Notes: a model not told the origin generated them from the letters alone. A stretch of DNA of 64,000 nt from Lichina pygmaea (GCA_963422465.1 OY730171.1:2604001-2668000); one strand, 5' to 3'; counted from the first letter of the stretch, positions 32,001-45,371 are shown. Numbers and translations: made by a program.

Positions 32001-32774
32001 CAATCTCCACGGAAAGCACGTCCCTTCGCCGCTCCGTCAAAAAAAGCCAACACTTCCAGAAAGAAACGGACGGCTCCGTTCGCGCACGGGAAGGCTGCAG
32101 CAGATAGTTACTCTACTCTGACACAGTCCAACTTTGTCACCACCAGCAACACGGTCGGCGAGAGCAGCAAGATTACGGACGACTCGAACACGCTCGGCGC
32201 CAAAGATATGCCCGACCTCGATACCGAAGAGATCTCTCCCGACTTCCTCGCCGCTCTTCCGGAGGAGCTCCGCAAGGAAGTCGTCGCCGAGCATCGCCGA
32301 GAACGGCTCGGCAGAGGCGGCAACCCCGACATCCCCAACCCTGCCAGCGTTTACAGCGCCGGCCAAGCCCATCCTCCTCAGCCTCAACTAGGTCCGCCGC
32401 CGGTCCAACGCCGTCTGACCCTGCCGCCGCGCCCGCCCAAAGCGACGTTCAGCACGCAGCGCCTCTCGACCCTGCCCGAACTCCGCGGCGCCATATCGCG
32501 CTGGGTCGTCGAGTTCGCCGACGACGGCCCCTACGACGAGGACGTCGACGCGCTCGCAAGGTACGTCGGCAAGATCATCCGGGATGGCCGCGACCTGGAC
32601 AAGGCCGTCGCCGTCGTCAGATGGCTCGACTGGATCCGAAGCGACGACGACCATGGAGTGCGGGGGAAGGGCGTGCCGGGCTGGACCAAGGCTGTCGACA
32701 AGGTCTGTGGCGCGGTGCAAAACGCCGTTCGCGCGAGGGGCTTGGGCCCTGTCGACCTGGGCGTCGCGCGCTGA
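29083..32774 (+). CDS. REV1: DNA repair protein Rev1 (Y-family dCMP transferase)
   Basis: Two exons, 29083-29146 and 29215-32774, 1,207 residues. The 68-bp intron starts GTAAGC and ends CGTAG; another donor (GTAAGA at 29,129) lies 18 bp upstream in the same phase. Inserts dC opposite abasic and bulky lesions and scaffolds other translesion polymerases. Seen: BRCT domain (about 60-150), Y-family palm with HLDFDSFFASV (about 415) and SVSVDEALLDIT (about 512) carrying the catalytic acids, little finger, three ubiquitin-binding-motif repeats (about 862-885, 912-937, 1020-1045; cores VLAELPADVREK, ILAALPPELRDE, FLAALPEELRKE), and the C-terminal polymerase-binding helical domain (about 1105-1190). 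Full-length and intact. Confidence 0.95.
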
Positions 32775-33166
32775 ACTACTCGTACCTAGATCGTGCTTTC
32801 TCTCGTCAAGTCATCTTTGGGTCGATGATGTTATACTCGTAGTGGTCCTCCTTCTACGAGAGAATTTCTACAAAAGAGTTCTATCTATCGGGCAGAGCTC
32901 TCCTCATCATCATCGGATACCCTCGCACCTTCGTTCTCTGTCGGAGGAACCGGAGAATCTTATAACAGGCGGTGGGACAGTGTAGTGAGAAGCCGGATGG
33001 AGGCTTCACCACTGACCTACCCCCCGTACTATACTGTACTGTACCGGTACCGTACTGTACTGTATATGGCACCCATGACTAGAACCAGCAATGTCAGGAC
33101 TGAGGAGAATATGACTGGGCTTTTCATCGATGTGAATATAGATACTTCACACTTCCCTCACCCCCC

Positions 33167-33197
<31 letters not shown>

Positions 33198-33655
33198 AAC
33201 CATCCTGCCACAACAAAAACCCCTAGTTTCATATCTTGTCTAAGATGTGCTTCTCCTCGTGAGATTAGAAAAGCATGCTGCAGTGGCTTGGTCAGCACTA
33301 AGAGGGAATAGTTGACGAAAGAGAGGAGGGGGGATCGTTGCAACTTGGACGTGAATGGTCTTCTGCCCCCAAGTTTCCCTCCTGCTACGCCCCTGCTACT
33401 TGTTACGCCTGCTACTTGTTTCTCGGAAGGGTGGTATTAGAAAAGAAGAAAGAAAAGGGAGAGGAAGAAGAAGGAGAAGAAGAAGAGGAAAAAGAAGAAG
33501 AGGAAGACAAAATCCCCCGTGGAGCTAGCGCAGATATGGTGCCAAGTAACCCAAGATCTTGAGATGCTCACAAACGGTATCAGGTGTGGAGATTTCGGCG
33601 CAGAGCGCGTCGTCAACGAAAAGAGAATGGGAATCGGGGAATCTTAATGAACCGA
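32775..33655. other. Convergent 3' region between REV1 and ATG22
   Basis: About 880 bp without a gene. Contains a GTAC/CCGG palindromic cluster (about 33,026-33,065), a run of 27 C then 12 A (33,161-33,199), and a GAA/GAG-rich stretch (about 33,440-33,510). Confidence 0.6.
33161..33199. repeat. Poly-C (27) followed by poly-A (12)
   Basis: Longest homopolymer pair in the window. Similar C runs followed by A occur at 6101-6121 and 47,822-47,837. Confidence 0.95.
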
Positions 33656-35741
33656 CTAGTCCTCCTGGTGTTCAGTGTCGATGTCAGGGTTTGGGTCGGT
33701 GGTGTGGCCCAACTCCCGCAGCAAGCGTGCCCCGTCACGCTTCCCGCGCTCGACGTCGACGGCCCACATCAGCGGGGCCGGTAAGCCGATGAGGGCGGCG
33801 AGGAAGAAGAATGCAGGGCGGATGTCGCCGGCGCGATCCGTGATGAGGCCCACGATGGCGGGACCGAACACGCTCGAGCCTTTGTCGGTGATGGCGTACA
33901 GGGCGTAGAAGGCCGCTTCGGACCCGGCCGGGATCAGCTCGCCGAAGAGGCTGCGGCAGTACGACGACAGTCCGCCGAGCACGAAGCCGTAGACGCCCGC
34001 CAGCGGGTACATCTCCCACGGCTGCTGCAGCCCGATGACGCCGAGCCGTTTGATGGCGGGGATGTATCCCAGCAGTCCATACAACGGGATCAGCTCAAAC
34101 AGACAGATGCACGCCAGGACGGTCTGGCTGGGGCGCAGGCTGATCAGCCGCGACAGCTTGCTCCAGCTGAAGGCCCCGACGACGCCGCAGATGGTCGCGA
34201 TGACGTTGATGCTCGCCAGCGCCGCCGGCTTCATCTGGAGCTGCGTCTTCGCGAACAGCACGGCCGTGCCGCTCACTGTGGCGATGGCGTCAGAGAGCAT
34301 GAACCAGGCCGACAGGAAGAGGACGACATCGCGCAGCTGGCGAGCTCGCATGATGGTCTTCCCCAGCTTCCTCCAAGCGTATGCGATGTATCCCACCCAC
34401 GTACGTCTGGCTCCGTTGCCAGCTCGACCTTCCCCCAGCGGGGGCCCTGGTCGAGGACGTAGCCACAAGGCAGCAGGGATCGTGAAAACGAGCCACCACG
34501 CTCCAATGGTGAACAGAACCAGACGGAGGGAGAAGAGAGAAGAGCCGGTCACGACGATGATGACGACGCAGAGCGATTGGACGACCAGGCCTGCGATGTA
34601 TCCGACACCGATACCGTACGAGGATATCTCCGTCGAGAGCTGTAGCTCGGGGGATGCCCCTCTCGACGAAGAGTCCAACGACGGGGTCTTCATGGTTGCT
34701 GCACCTGTCAGCAGCGCAGCTGTCGAGTCGGTCAAGGGCTCGGCAGCGGAATCCCCATCGAAGTCGGAGGCCGAACCGGAGGCAAAATCGAAGCGATTCG
34801 CCGGCGAGGAACGACGCACTGACGGATGGTACCGGACCAGCAACGGGATGAAGGAGTTGAGCAAAACAAAGGACGTGCCTATACAGACGTTCGAGATGAT
34901 AGCAAGCAAGGCCCCGAGAAGGTAGACTTGGGGTACAACGGCCAGAAACGACATCGCCGCCAGAGCGCCGACGACAGCAGAAACGAGGAGGAAAGTCTTG
35001 CGATATCTACCTATCTGTGAGGTCAGCCGGCGTTCTCGGGGCCCGGGCTACAGCCAGGTAATGATGCAGAGATGGCCGACGCCACCTCGGATAAGATCGT
35101 TCGGGGCGTACCATGATCGGCAGCTCCGCTGATGCTGATGATCAAGAGTGCTTGAACCAAGACGCTCAACGAAAAGGTGTACATGGCAAAACTGGCCGTG
35201 TTCATCTCCCATCCGAGGAAGTAGATGATACACTGCGCCGACGCGGCCGAGGACGGCCCACGCGGTGCGAGCGACGAGCGGCCTCCAACGTCGGACGTCG
35301 TGGGATCGAAGCTCAAGCCGCATGGTGTCGTCTTATCGGACAGCAGCACACCCCTCTCCCGAGCAAGCTGTTCGAGCGTGATGGGGACGAAAGAGCCTGC
35401 CCAAAAGCAGAATCGAGCCTTAGCCTCCAACATCGAACGCCAAGCCACAGCAGGCCTCCCATACCAATGCCGCAGATGATGAACACCTCGGCGGCCCAGC
35501 CGTAACTGTACCACCCTGCCAGTTCCTTCCTGCTCGTGAGCCGCACATCTTCGCCGGGATAGCGCGGCGAGACACGGTCCATGTCGTCCTCGCCGTCGGC
35601 AGTGGTGGGCGGGTCGTAGAGCGATTCCTCGTCGTCCGCCTCGGACGACGGTGACGGCGAGCGATACTTGGACTTTGGCGTCCGTCTATCGGAGCGCCGA
35701 GATGCAACAGCGGGGCCGTATTCGCCTACCCTGGGCACCAT
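33656..35741 (-). CDS. ATG22: Autophagy protein Atg22, vacuolar amino-acid effluxer
   Basis: Three exons, 35741-35465, 35396-35112 and 35010-33656, 638 residues. Introns are 68 bp (GTATGG...GGGCAG, CTAAG branch) and 101 bp (GTACGC...GATAG); for the second, the CACAG seven bases earlier is out of phase, so the TAG is used. Exports amino acids such as Leu from the vacuole after autophagic breakdown. Seen: Ser/Asp-rich cytosolic N-terminus, the family block [19 protein letters not shown] just after the first helix, about 12 hydrophobic helices of the MFS type, and a variable acidic loop in the middle. Start ATG at 35741 is the first in the frame. Convergent with REV1. Confidence 0.93.
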
Positions 35742-37267
35742 CTCACCGGGGGACCACGGCGACGTGACCCAGCCTCGAATCTATACCGAGATGCCCGCTT
35801 GCGATGCCATGACGACGGGGAAACCCAATGCCGTCGCGATCTACTCGAGATTCTCGTCCACGATGCTAGCTTTCCGCGGCTGGATAAAGATGAGTCTGCG
35901 GCAGCATCAGCGATCAGGACGGACCGCATTAGAAGGACCTGGAGGAGGGGCCATACCGGTACGGAGCTGCACAGCAGACTCGATGTCTGGTCGGATGCCC
36001 CTTCACCTTTGCACCTCGAGCAGGTGCTCAGCCGCCGCCGGAGTCGGCCATCGATCACCTAGTCTTCCAAGGGTGACGACCGAAGCCGTACTCGTACAAG
36101 ATTTGATAACACAGCTGTTTCTTTTGACACTCTAGTACCTTCTACCAGCGACGAAGCAACTACTGCTCATAACTTTAGAGGTGGATCGCGGCCGTCGTCG
36201 AACCGTGCGTGACATCTGCGGGTTGCCAATGCACTACTTCTGACAGTACCAGAGATTCTAGCAATAGGATACATGCAAGTGTACGTGTCGAGGTACGTGA
36301 CGTACAGATCAATGCGTAAGTCGCTGCAAACGACTGCTGACCACGTCAAAATATATGACGACCGTCCGTAAGCGGTAACATTGGCCCCTCCCCGCCCTTG
36401 GTCCGCTATAGGAACTCTGGGGGGGGGGGGGGGTGGGGTGGTTGAGGTCGGGAAAAGGTTTTCCCGGTCCCGGCCATACAGGGTCTAGCCGAAATAGGAT
36501 CGCTAGCGCCACCGAATCGGCCCTCGGCTCGCGCTTCCCCCCAAAAAACACGCGCTTGAGGCGCCGGAGGGAGGTTTCTGCGATGATCCCCAAGTCATCG
36601 ACAGCTGGGTAAGGCTCCAGGGGCAGCACGGGGAAGGTAAAGAGCCTCGTTCCGGGCGCCAATCAAGCTCACATGATCAACCGCAGGAGAAGAAATGTGT
36701 TGTCGGCCCTGCTCGACCGTCTCAATCCCCAGCGCAAACCGATCCTCCGCTACGACGACATCGCCAGTCTCGGCATCAGCAACTCAACTGCACCCCGAGC
36801 TCGGTTTGCTGCCAGGTGCCGGCCGTTGAGACAACGCTAGCGACGTAAGATACGGGCCACGCGATTGGTTGGCCACCCACGACACCCAGCGCTGGCTGCA
36901 ACGTGGGACTCAACCACCGTCAATCCCCCGAAAGCGACTGACAAAGATCCCCTTGATCGGCGAGGACACTACCGTATACCGTACCGCTCGCGCTGCTGTG
37001 CGTCGCTTGGAGTATCGTTGGTTTCCTGAGGGATCGCTCACCGGCATACCGAGTAGTCTCACACGTTATGGCCTCCGATGGTCCCGAGTGAGGTCGGGCC
37101 CGGTCGATAGGACGAGTCGCCTCGCTACACACCCTGGATTACGCTGGTCGCTTTCATGAGACTGGCTGGCGGACACGGAGGACCTCGTCCGCCTCGGTTC
37201 GGGACGTCTACCGGGCCTCGGCGGCCCGGCGAAGACGGCGGCCTGGACTACTCGGCTCCAGAGCGAG
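35742..37267. other. Divergent intergenic region between ATG22 and MED14
   Basis: About 1.5 kb with no supported gene; short open frames on both strands are compositional. Contains a GTAC patch (about 36,285-36,306) and a run of 15 G (36,419-36,433). Must hold both promoters. Confidence 0.5.
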
Positions 37268-40200
37268 ATGCCAGGGCTAGGAAATGGTGACCCGGCCTCA
37301 AAGTCGCTGCTGCAACGCGACTCGACCGACGATGGTGGGCTGCAGAGCGCCTGCGTCGCTTCAGGGGTCCACGGAGTGGCGAAGGAGAGGCGCGATCAAG
37401 CAGGCGCGATGGTGAATGGCGGCGCGACGGCGCACGACCCGTTGAGGAACGGCCACCCGCCCGCCGAGGCAGCCACGACCAAGTCGACGGCGATGGATCC
37501 GTCGGCGACGCCTTCGGGCGACGAGCCACCGGAGATCGAGCACCTTACGTATGGCTATCTGAGCATGGCCACCCTGATCGACCGTCTCGTGCAAGAGACC
37601 TTCAACGAGCTGAGGGAGGTCATCGATCACCTGGCGGAGGACACGCTCCCGCCGCAGCCGCCGTCGACGAAAGCACGTGCCGGCGTCAACGGGTCCGGAG
37701 ACGACTCCTCGGCGAACTCGCGGAAGAAGATGCGTCTGATGAAGTTTCTGCAGGATCGGCGGGCGCAGTTCATCAAGACCCTGGTGCTGGCGCAGTGGAG
37801 CACCCAGAGCGAGGATGTCGGCCGAGTGATCGACCTTAAGATCTGGCTGGACCGACAGCGCACCCTCTACGACGAAGTGTGGATCTGGCTGGCCGACCTG
37901 AAGAGATCGCTGAGCCCGGCCAAGATGCCCAATCCCGACATCCGGACGGCCCTGGAAGCTCTGTCGACGGGCAAAGCCTCGAGCCTTCCAGATGTACGCG
38001 CGCGCTTCTCGTCTGACCACCTCGTGCATGTTGAATCCAGCTGACAGAGACCTCTTTTTTTCTTCCAGCTTGGGTACATTCCACCCAAGCCGCTCACACC
38101 GCAGCGGATGCTCAAGGAGCTGCGGAACATCAACGTCCTCCTCTCGATCCGGCTCAACTTACACGACACGGTGCCCGAGCCGTTCAAGAACTTCACCATC
38201 AAGTCCGGCCGGGTGACCTTCTGCGTGCCCGACGAGTACGAGGTTGATCTCTCGATCGCCGACGAAGATCCCGCCTCGCAGTTCTTTTTCATCGACATTC
38301 GGTTTGTCTTTACGCCGAGGCCCGCCGACTTCCCTGTCGGGAGGCTGCGGGATGCGCTCGAGATGAAGGTCAACGAAGTGCTCCGGGCCCAGAGCCTCCG
38401 CGGGTGCTATCGCTTCTTGCACGAGTTTGCCCTGTCTCACAAGATGAACATCCTGCGACGACAAGCGGTCAGCATGTCCTCTGAGAAATGGAGCCAGTCG
38501 ATCCGGCTGGAGAGCGTGCACCGGACCTTGATCGTTCAGTACTGGCTGGGCACGGTCCGGCGCAAGAGCTGGATCGAGATCGGCGTCGCGAGCGGGCGGT
38601 CGAAGGACGACTCGGCCGGCCGGACGACCGAACCCACCAGCCGGATCGCGGTGCGGTGGTTTCCCGAGGCCAAGCAGGCCGACGCCACCGCGATATCCCT
38701 GAACCTCGCCCACATCTCGATGGAGTCGATCCTGAAGCACGTCATCGCCCTGCATACGACCCGAATCTTCTCGTCCATCCACGCGAAGCTGTCGGAGGCG
38801 AAGCTGTACGCCGAAGGCGCTCTGCACCTCGAGCAGACACGGTCCGTCGCCGAGCCCTGGGACTGCCAGCTCAGGATCCAGCTCACATCCTCGACGACGG
38901 CGACCGTCCTCGTCGAGCCGATCACCGGCAGATTCGCCCTCCTCCCAGCTTCTGCTCTCTTCAGCGGCGCGGAGATGGAACTCAACAGCCTCCGAGACCC
39001 CGCCGCGGACGCGCCTCGGCGTCTGTTCAACCTCCGATGCTTCTCCGTCGTGGACGAGACGGACACCCGCGCAATGTGTATCGGGTTGGAGCCGTGGAAG
39101 ACGTTGAACCCGAGACAGGAGGACCTCCGGCGCATCTTCCCGAGGGAGACCTTCCGAGTACCCTGCTTCCGTCCGCGAGGCTGGAGGCCGACCTGGGTCG
39201 TCGCGATGAGCGTCGGCATGGCCGGGGAGGTGTGGTGGATCCTCGAGGTGTAAGGGCTTTCCTTTGCTCTGCGCCGCTTCTTGTGGGCTGACCCTTTCCA
39301 GCCTGCACGCGCCTATAGGCTACAGAATCGGCGACTTCCAGAGAATACCGCTCACGTCGACCACTGGCAAGGTCGTCGACCCCAGCTACGACTTCCTGTC
39401 GCGCCTCGGCATGGCCGCGGCTTCCATGATTGCGCACTACACCAACGTCCGCACCCTCTGCAAGATGGATGTGCATTACCGGCTGCGACCGAGCGGCCTC
39501 AACGTCCACACGACGCACAACATCCCAACGCTACTGATCCACTTCTACTCGCTGATGGGTCGTCTCGGCATTCGACAGTGGAGACAGTGGGCACGTGAGA
39601 CGTTGAAGGTCACCTGCCAGACCGTCCTCTTGGCTACCGGTGAGGTGGTCATGGTCGTAGAAGCGAGACTCATGGAACCTGTGCCCCAGTTCGACCTGGC
39701 CATCGGCCGCGTCGACGAGGAAGTCGTCTTCCACCCGAGGACCGGGGCCTTTGCGTCCCGGCTCGTCACGGCCGTGGGCGAGCCGACGATCGAGAAGCTC
39801 ATCGAACGGCTTCAGCGGGTCGGTCGCCTGATATGCTTCGTCGAGATCATTCGCAAGTTCAGGCTCAAGTGCGAGACGATCTCGCTCGGACGGATCAGGT
39901 TCCAGTACAGCGACCAACCCAACCTCAGGACAGAACTCGTCTTCGCCGGAGGCACGCCGATGAACCTCCTGTTTCCCCGGGGCAACCCGCATCTCCGCAT
40001 CCAAGATTTCTTGGTCAGGGTCCTGCAAGGCGATGGTGGCCTCGAGCGTGTCACCGTGCTCCTCGGGATCACCCTGCCTCTCCTCGTCGCATTCGACGAC
40101 GCCGAGCGGGCGCACGACGAAGCCGACATCTTCGTGCTGCCCCGCTCGGCCGAATGGTTCCAGCTCCGCTACTATCGACCTCGATCCACGTTTGACATCC

Positions 40201-40511
40201 GCATGCGACAACGACGGGATGAAGTGCGATGGCACGTTCGGGACGACGCCGACTCTGCCGACAAGGAACGCTCTCCTTCCTTCTTCGAGGCCATCGCGGC
40301 CTTCATGGACGAATCTGGCGACGGCTGGATGTCGTTACGCACGGGCGTCGCCGCCACCTCGAAGGGCGTCGCCAACGTCGTTCGCAGGATCGACCAGTTG
40401 GTCAGAGACCATGCCGGGAGTTCCTCGCCTGTGCAGGCTGACGCAGAAACGACGACTGCCGCCGAAGCACCGGATGAGTTGCATCCGCAGCCGCAGTCAG
40501 TTCCCGATTGA
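37268..40511 (+). CDS. MED14: Mediator complex subunit 14 (Rgr1)
   Basis: Three exons, 37268-37993, 38069-39249 and 39302-40511, 1,038 residues. Introns of 75 bp (GTACGC...TTCCAG) and 52 bp (GTAAGG...TTCCAG) keep phase. MED14 is the backbone linking head, middle and tail of Mediator, the RNA polymerase II coactivator. Seen: the conserved N-terminal block EIEHLTYGYLSMATLIDRL and the alpha-helical region that follows, up to the LGYIPPKPLTPQRMLKELRNIN block, then long repeats of mixed alpha/beta. Start: ATG at 37268, with later in-frame ATGs (37,409 and 37,493) as weaker options. The C-terminus is less conserved. Confidence 0.92.
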
Positions 40512-42350
40512 TCTAATCGTCGGCGGCGGATCCAAAACTTGCAACCTGCGGTGACAGGGGAGTAACGAACGGAGCCGCACATGATCCGAACCTTTCACCC
40601 CCCCCCCCCCCCCCCCTCCGCTTCGCAAGGATTGCTTGATACCTCTCCGCCCCTTCCCTTCCGGAAAAGGAAAACAGCAATAGACCTCTCCACGAGAAAG
40701 CGATCATTTTTCAGACTACACTAAGATACCCCAAGCGTTGATAGAGACGACCTGTCTGGACGGACACTGGAATACAATTCTTTTCTATGCTGCTCTACGC
40801 GCTCTTTACTTGGGCTGTGACCCGTTCTGGTGCGTATCAACCCGGCCGGAATACTGTTTGGTCGGTTCTGATCGCAACCTAAGATCTCATCTGAAGACAT
40901 TCCAACAGAACCCACCTTGCTTTCTGATGGTGAATACACGAAGATTCTCCGATGTATCACAGCCCCCTCGCATACCACACACATAGTCACAGTCCAAGCC
41001 ACGCGCTCGCTGGTCGTTCCCGACGAGGAAGAGCATACGACCAGTAGCCACCGCCCTCGAGAATCTGCCGGCGGAATTTTCTCTTCTGCTAGACTAGTTC
41101 ACGCCTAAGCCACTACCAAGCACACACTCTGCCCTGCCCTATCCTACCCTGCCCTGCCCTATCTCCAAAGCCCAGCTGATCCCAATAAAGAAATCAAAAG
41201 TTTTCAAAGTGTTCAGGCTAGCGGATACACTAGTCGATAACTCGTACTGGAGTCCAAGACACGAGGAGGAACTAGTAGTATGTTGATGAAACTAGGTTCT
41301 GGTGATTGGTATCCCAAACATGAGCTTAGCTCATCTACAGGAGAATAATCTCATTGAGCCGGGCTATGCCTTGGGTCATTCCGGCTGTACATACTGTATG
41401 AATGTTGAATGGACTGCTTGAGCCGATGATGTTCTTGGAACGACCTGTGGTGAGTAGCTGGACGGCATCATCAGATCTACGACACAGCTGACCACGACCC
41501 CGATGAGACTGGATGGTTTGCAGATTCAAGTGCGGCCAGTGGAGCTCTCAACGTACCTACGAGAGCCAACTGTGCTCAATGTCTAGGATGTGCTATCGAT
41601 CCTACTGCATACGACTGCTTTCTCAGGCTTGAAAGATACGTACTAGCTACTTTTATCTTGTACATACGCACTGTCTGTTCTTGGACTGCATCAGAACAGA
41701 GTGTGTGAGGATATATATCTGGAAAATTACTCCGGTACCCCCTGTCACAGGGCAGACCGCGAGCACCGCCAAGTCACGTGGCCACGCGGCAAGTCAGCTG
41801 ACTTCACGCCACTTTTTCGTGTTTTTACCTGTCTGCGCTGCATTTCTCTTCTGCAGCTTTACCTTCTTGTACAATAGGAATCTATTGATCGTCATCGACG
41901 TCTAGCCCTTGACACCCCCCCCCTCTATGCATGACTCTTACTTCAGTGCCCCCCCTCGCTTGGCACAAGTACTTCTAGTTTGCATGCGCTTGGGGTTACA
42001 TCAACGGCACAGAACACAGAACCTGTGCGTTGTTGATGTGTCTGTTATTCCTATTCAGCTGGTTGGCACTGTCCAGACTCTTGTTTACACACTTGCTGAA
42101 AAAGCTGCTGATATAATCAAGAATGTTAAGTATCGTTGATGGGATGATAGCACTTTTGACTGGCTTACTCAGTCTTATTACAACTTGCACAGGTGCAGCA
42201 GGAAGTACGTAGCAAGAATTGGTTGGTTGCGGGAGTCTTGCGTGGTGAGGACAGGCAAAAGGATCTCCAGAAGAACCTTGGGTTACTTTCTCTTCTATTC
42301 AGTCATTTTCAAGGAGTGTAAGTAGTTGCTACCCACCAAACCTAGATTTA
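40512..42350. other. Intergenic, gene-poor
   Basis: About 1.8 kb. Holds a run of 19 C (40,598-40,616) just after MED14 and short CCCTGCCCTAT-type direct repeats (about 41,130-41,163). Base composition is more AT-rich than the genes to the left. No gene supported. Confidence 0.5.
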
Positions 42351-42710
42351 TCAAACATCTTGAAACCACTCATGTTCCAATGCCTTATGTGCTGTCAATC
42401 TTTTGCGTGGATCCAGATTCATCAAGCCACCAATCAGATCTTTGAAGACTGAGTCGACACCTTCACGCTCAGAGAATGGTGATGGTGGCAGAGCAGGAGT
42501 TTCCAACCAAGCTCGGATACCTTCACGTTCAGGACATTGAGGGAGATAGTCAATAAACCCGTCCAACCCATCCTTCTCTCCGAACTCAGCTATCTGGCGT
42601 CTCGTAGCCACCAACTCACGAAAAGCGACCCTTTTTGAATCCTCCATGGGTCTGTCCTCACTGGCGAATGTGAAGGTGAGTTCTTCTAGGACGGCGCAGA
42701 CACACTATGA
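42351..42710 (-). pseudogene. Protein-kinase C-lobe remnant
   Basis: An open stretch of about 115 codons; ATG at 42647 is the only good start but gives only 98 residues. The end of it (GLMNLDPRKRLTAHKALEHEWF) is the subdomain XI signature of Ser/Thr kinases: DPRKRLTA, then the H-EW segment. Everything upstream that a kinase needs (glycine loop, catalytic HRD, DFG, APE) is missing on either strand for at least a kilobase, and the frame is closed at about 42,711. It is best read as a decayed fragment rather than a working gene. Alternatively it is the last exon of a gene whose upstream exons I cannot see. Confidence 0.6.
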
Positions 42711-45371
42711 TAAGAGGTAAGTAAAAGGCTACCGTACCGTATACGAGATACGTACTCGTCAGCCGGTCTGACTAAGCTGACTGACGACTGACTCAAGCTA
42801 GCCAGGCCCTGGCCCTGCCTGCGGCCGCAACACTACCGATACACGGTTCCTGCTTACAAACCTGATAGTCATAAGTAGTAATAATTCTGTGTGTACTTCG
42901 CACTTCCCCTACAATGGTTGTCATATCAATAGGGGTGAAAGAGGCAATAAGTATGGAACATATGTTAGTTTGTAGTACGTAGAAGTAAGTCAAGTTGGGC
43001 TTGTTCAAACTTGTGTCGCGACACTGTACGTAGGTACAGTACGTAGTAGGAAGACTGCTGTGACATCTTGTCCCTATGCTGCTGATTGTTTCGTCATGAC
43101 TTCGACGCAGATTATGTGCAGACAGGAATGCAGTGGGGGTGTTCCCACTCCATTACTCGAGCTTGTGCAAATGGAATATTGTAGAGATTTTGCTTCAAGG
43201 CTGGGACGTCATCGCGCTCGATGTTAAGTGTTTTGTTTGGTGATCCTCACATCCACGTCTATGGACTTGGAGAACTTGACCTTATGTTCTTGAATACAGA
43301 TGGATGAGGACTCTCTGGATTGGAAGCACCTCGTGGGGTCTCATCAAGGTTACTCGCATTTGGGCCCATTCCAAGTCAGTCATCGCAGACAAAGGCCGAA
43401 CATTGTGCAAGTGTCAATGACAGGCTAGCGCTTCCAACTGTGACAGGGAGAGTGCTGACAGTCGCAACGATGGGAGTAGCATGTTCGCCGCTTGCAACAG
43501 GCGATGGGCCTCCGACTAGAGCTGCTGCCGCCGATACACTCAAAGCTCAGCCACGAGAAAAAGGGGCCTTTCCGTGGCATCTCCAGCTCTCTCGCCCTCT
43601 GCTGAGCTATCGCGAGCGGCATCTTCGAAGACTAGTCATATGAAGGTCGTGAGAACAGGATCAGGCTTCCGAGACACAATTGTCCGGTCAGCAGAGGAAT
43701 CCTTCTGAGGCACAGTTATCCGGCTGACGGGTCGGGGCACGAGCTCAGCTGCAGTTGCTTTTGTCCCTCAGGCCGCGGCCAGCGTCCCGAGCCTAGGGCG
43801 CGCCGCTGTTCGGATTGGCGACGATGTCTCTCTGCCTCGCTCCAGACGTATCAACAACCGGCCGAAAGAATTGCAGGATTCCAGCCATGCAGAATCGTGG
43901 CGCCCAGCATTACATGAGGTTTAGAGCATCTGACCAGCAGCTGGCTGTGACCGGTGCCATCAGAACGTTGCCTCGTTACACCCGAACGGGGGTTTTGCGC
44001 GGTTGGTTCTTGCTGGGGTCATCGGTGTCACCGCCGGAAGAACCAACACGCTGATCAAGAGAGGTCCCATGAATTCCCTGTCGTCAACAGCCCTACGTGG
44101 TTCGTCCGGGAATAGCCCACTTAAGGTACCGGTACGTAAGTAGTTGGGACTCGGTTGTCGGCCGTCGCGGGTCGCTTCCTCGGCCCACTGATTCGCCTGT
44201 CGGACGTGGCTTTGTGCACTGATCCTACGGCCGATGGCCACTTCCGGCAATGCTTAACGTAGTAGCTTATCGTGTTGGGAGTCAGCAGAAGGCTGCAAGG
44301 TACGCCTCGTGCCCACCCATGCCACCTCGCCGCCGGTTCTGAGAAACGGCTACAGACGATGTCACCGGGATCTCTATCGGATCATCGACGCTGATGTACT
44401 TCCTAGTGCAAGGTACGAGGACAGCGTCCCGCTTGGTGCCGGATGACGATGGCGCCGGTGGCTACAGCACGACGATGCTAGGCTGTTACAAGACCCAGGT
44501 CGACAGGAGACAAGTGTCATGCACATTGTAATCGTTATCGCACCAGACGCGATCGATTCTCCGGCAGCACTGGAGTGCAGCTAAGGTCTTGTCAACTTCG
44601 ACAATTCGACTGATCGACGGCACGGTCGCGATATTGAGGTGTCTCACGATGGCTGCCGGCACAGCCGAACCAACAGGCACGGGGCGACGGCATCGAGCTG
44701 GAATGTGGACGGCCGTATGTCACACCTCCTTATGCAGACCTACGACGCGGTCGAGGATTCTCCGGCCCGCTGGCTAGTGCATACCGTACCGAGTACGAGT
44801 CCCAACACGTGCCTAATTCAGGGGTCGGCCAAGGACAAGCAGAGAAGTACACACGTACATAGTCACGACGGCTGCTTAGGCCAGGAATGCGGCGAAGTTG
44901 TTGAGCCGCACGACGGATGGCTCGGTCGTAGCGCTATAAGCAGCGCTGGGCCGCTCTTGATATGTCGGACAGCCTGCGTTCCATTTCCACATGTTGCTGT
45001 GCCCGCGCCATCGCATCGTCGACGACCCGGGGGGTTCCTCTTCCATCAGGGAGACAACAGGTGTCAGCCTGGATGGGAGAGACGCTGAGCGCACCTCTGT
45101 TGGCCATCGGCGCCCCAGCACGCTCTCTCGAGCTGAACACCAAGTCTCTCATTTGCACCTGTCATCTTTCCTTCAAGGCCGAGATCATCCCTTTCTCGGT
45201 CACACGCCCGAGCCGTCGTCGTTGAGATTGTGCAGGAGCTCTCGTCCGCGACGTCTACAAGATCGCTGGACGACCCCGATCCTGGAGAGGGCATCTTCAC
45301 TTCGAACGGGCGGCCTTCAGCGTCTGCAGTGCTTCTAACCACGTTTGATACCTTCGATTTCCCAGTCCAAC
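42711..45371. other. Intergenic, no recognised gene
   Basis: About 2.7 kb. Short open frames (up to 149 codons) overlap each other on both strands and match no family I know. GTAC clusters at about 42,730-42,760 and 43,020-43,050. The promoter of the secreted-protein gene should be in the last few hundred bases. Confidence 0.5.

Noticed and set aside
35742-37267. Short frames on both strands in the ATG22-MED14 gap
   Set aside because: GC-rich compositional frames without family match, splice signals or start context.
41130-41163. Telomere-like or satellite repeat (CCCTGCCCTAT)
   Set aside because: Only three to four short imperfect copies; not TTAGGG and not an array.
43200-45371. Frames of up to 149 codons, some starting with ATG
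   Set aside because: They overlap one another on both strands and show no recognisable motif; not enough to call genes.
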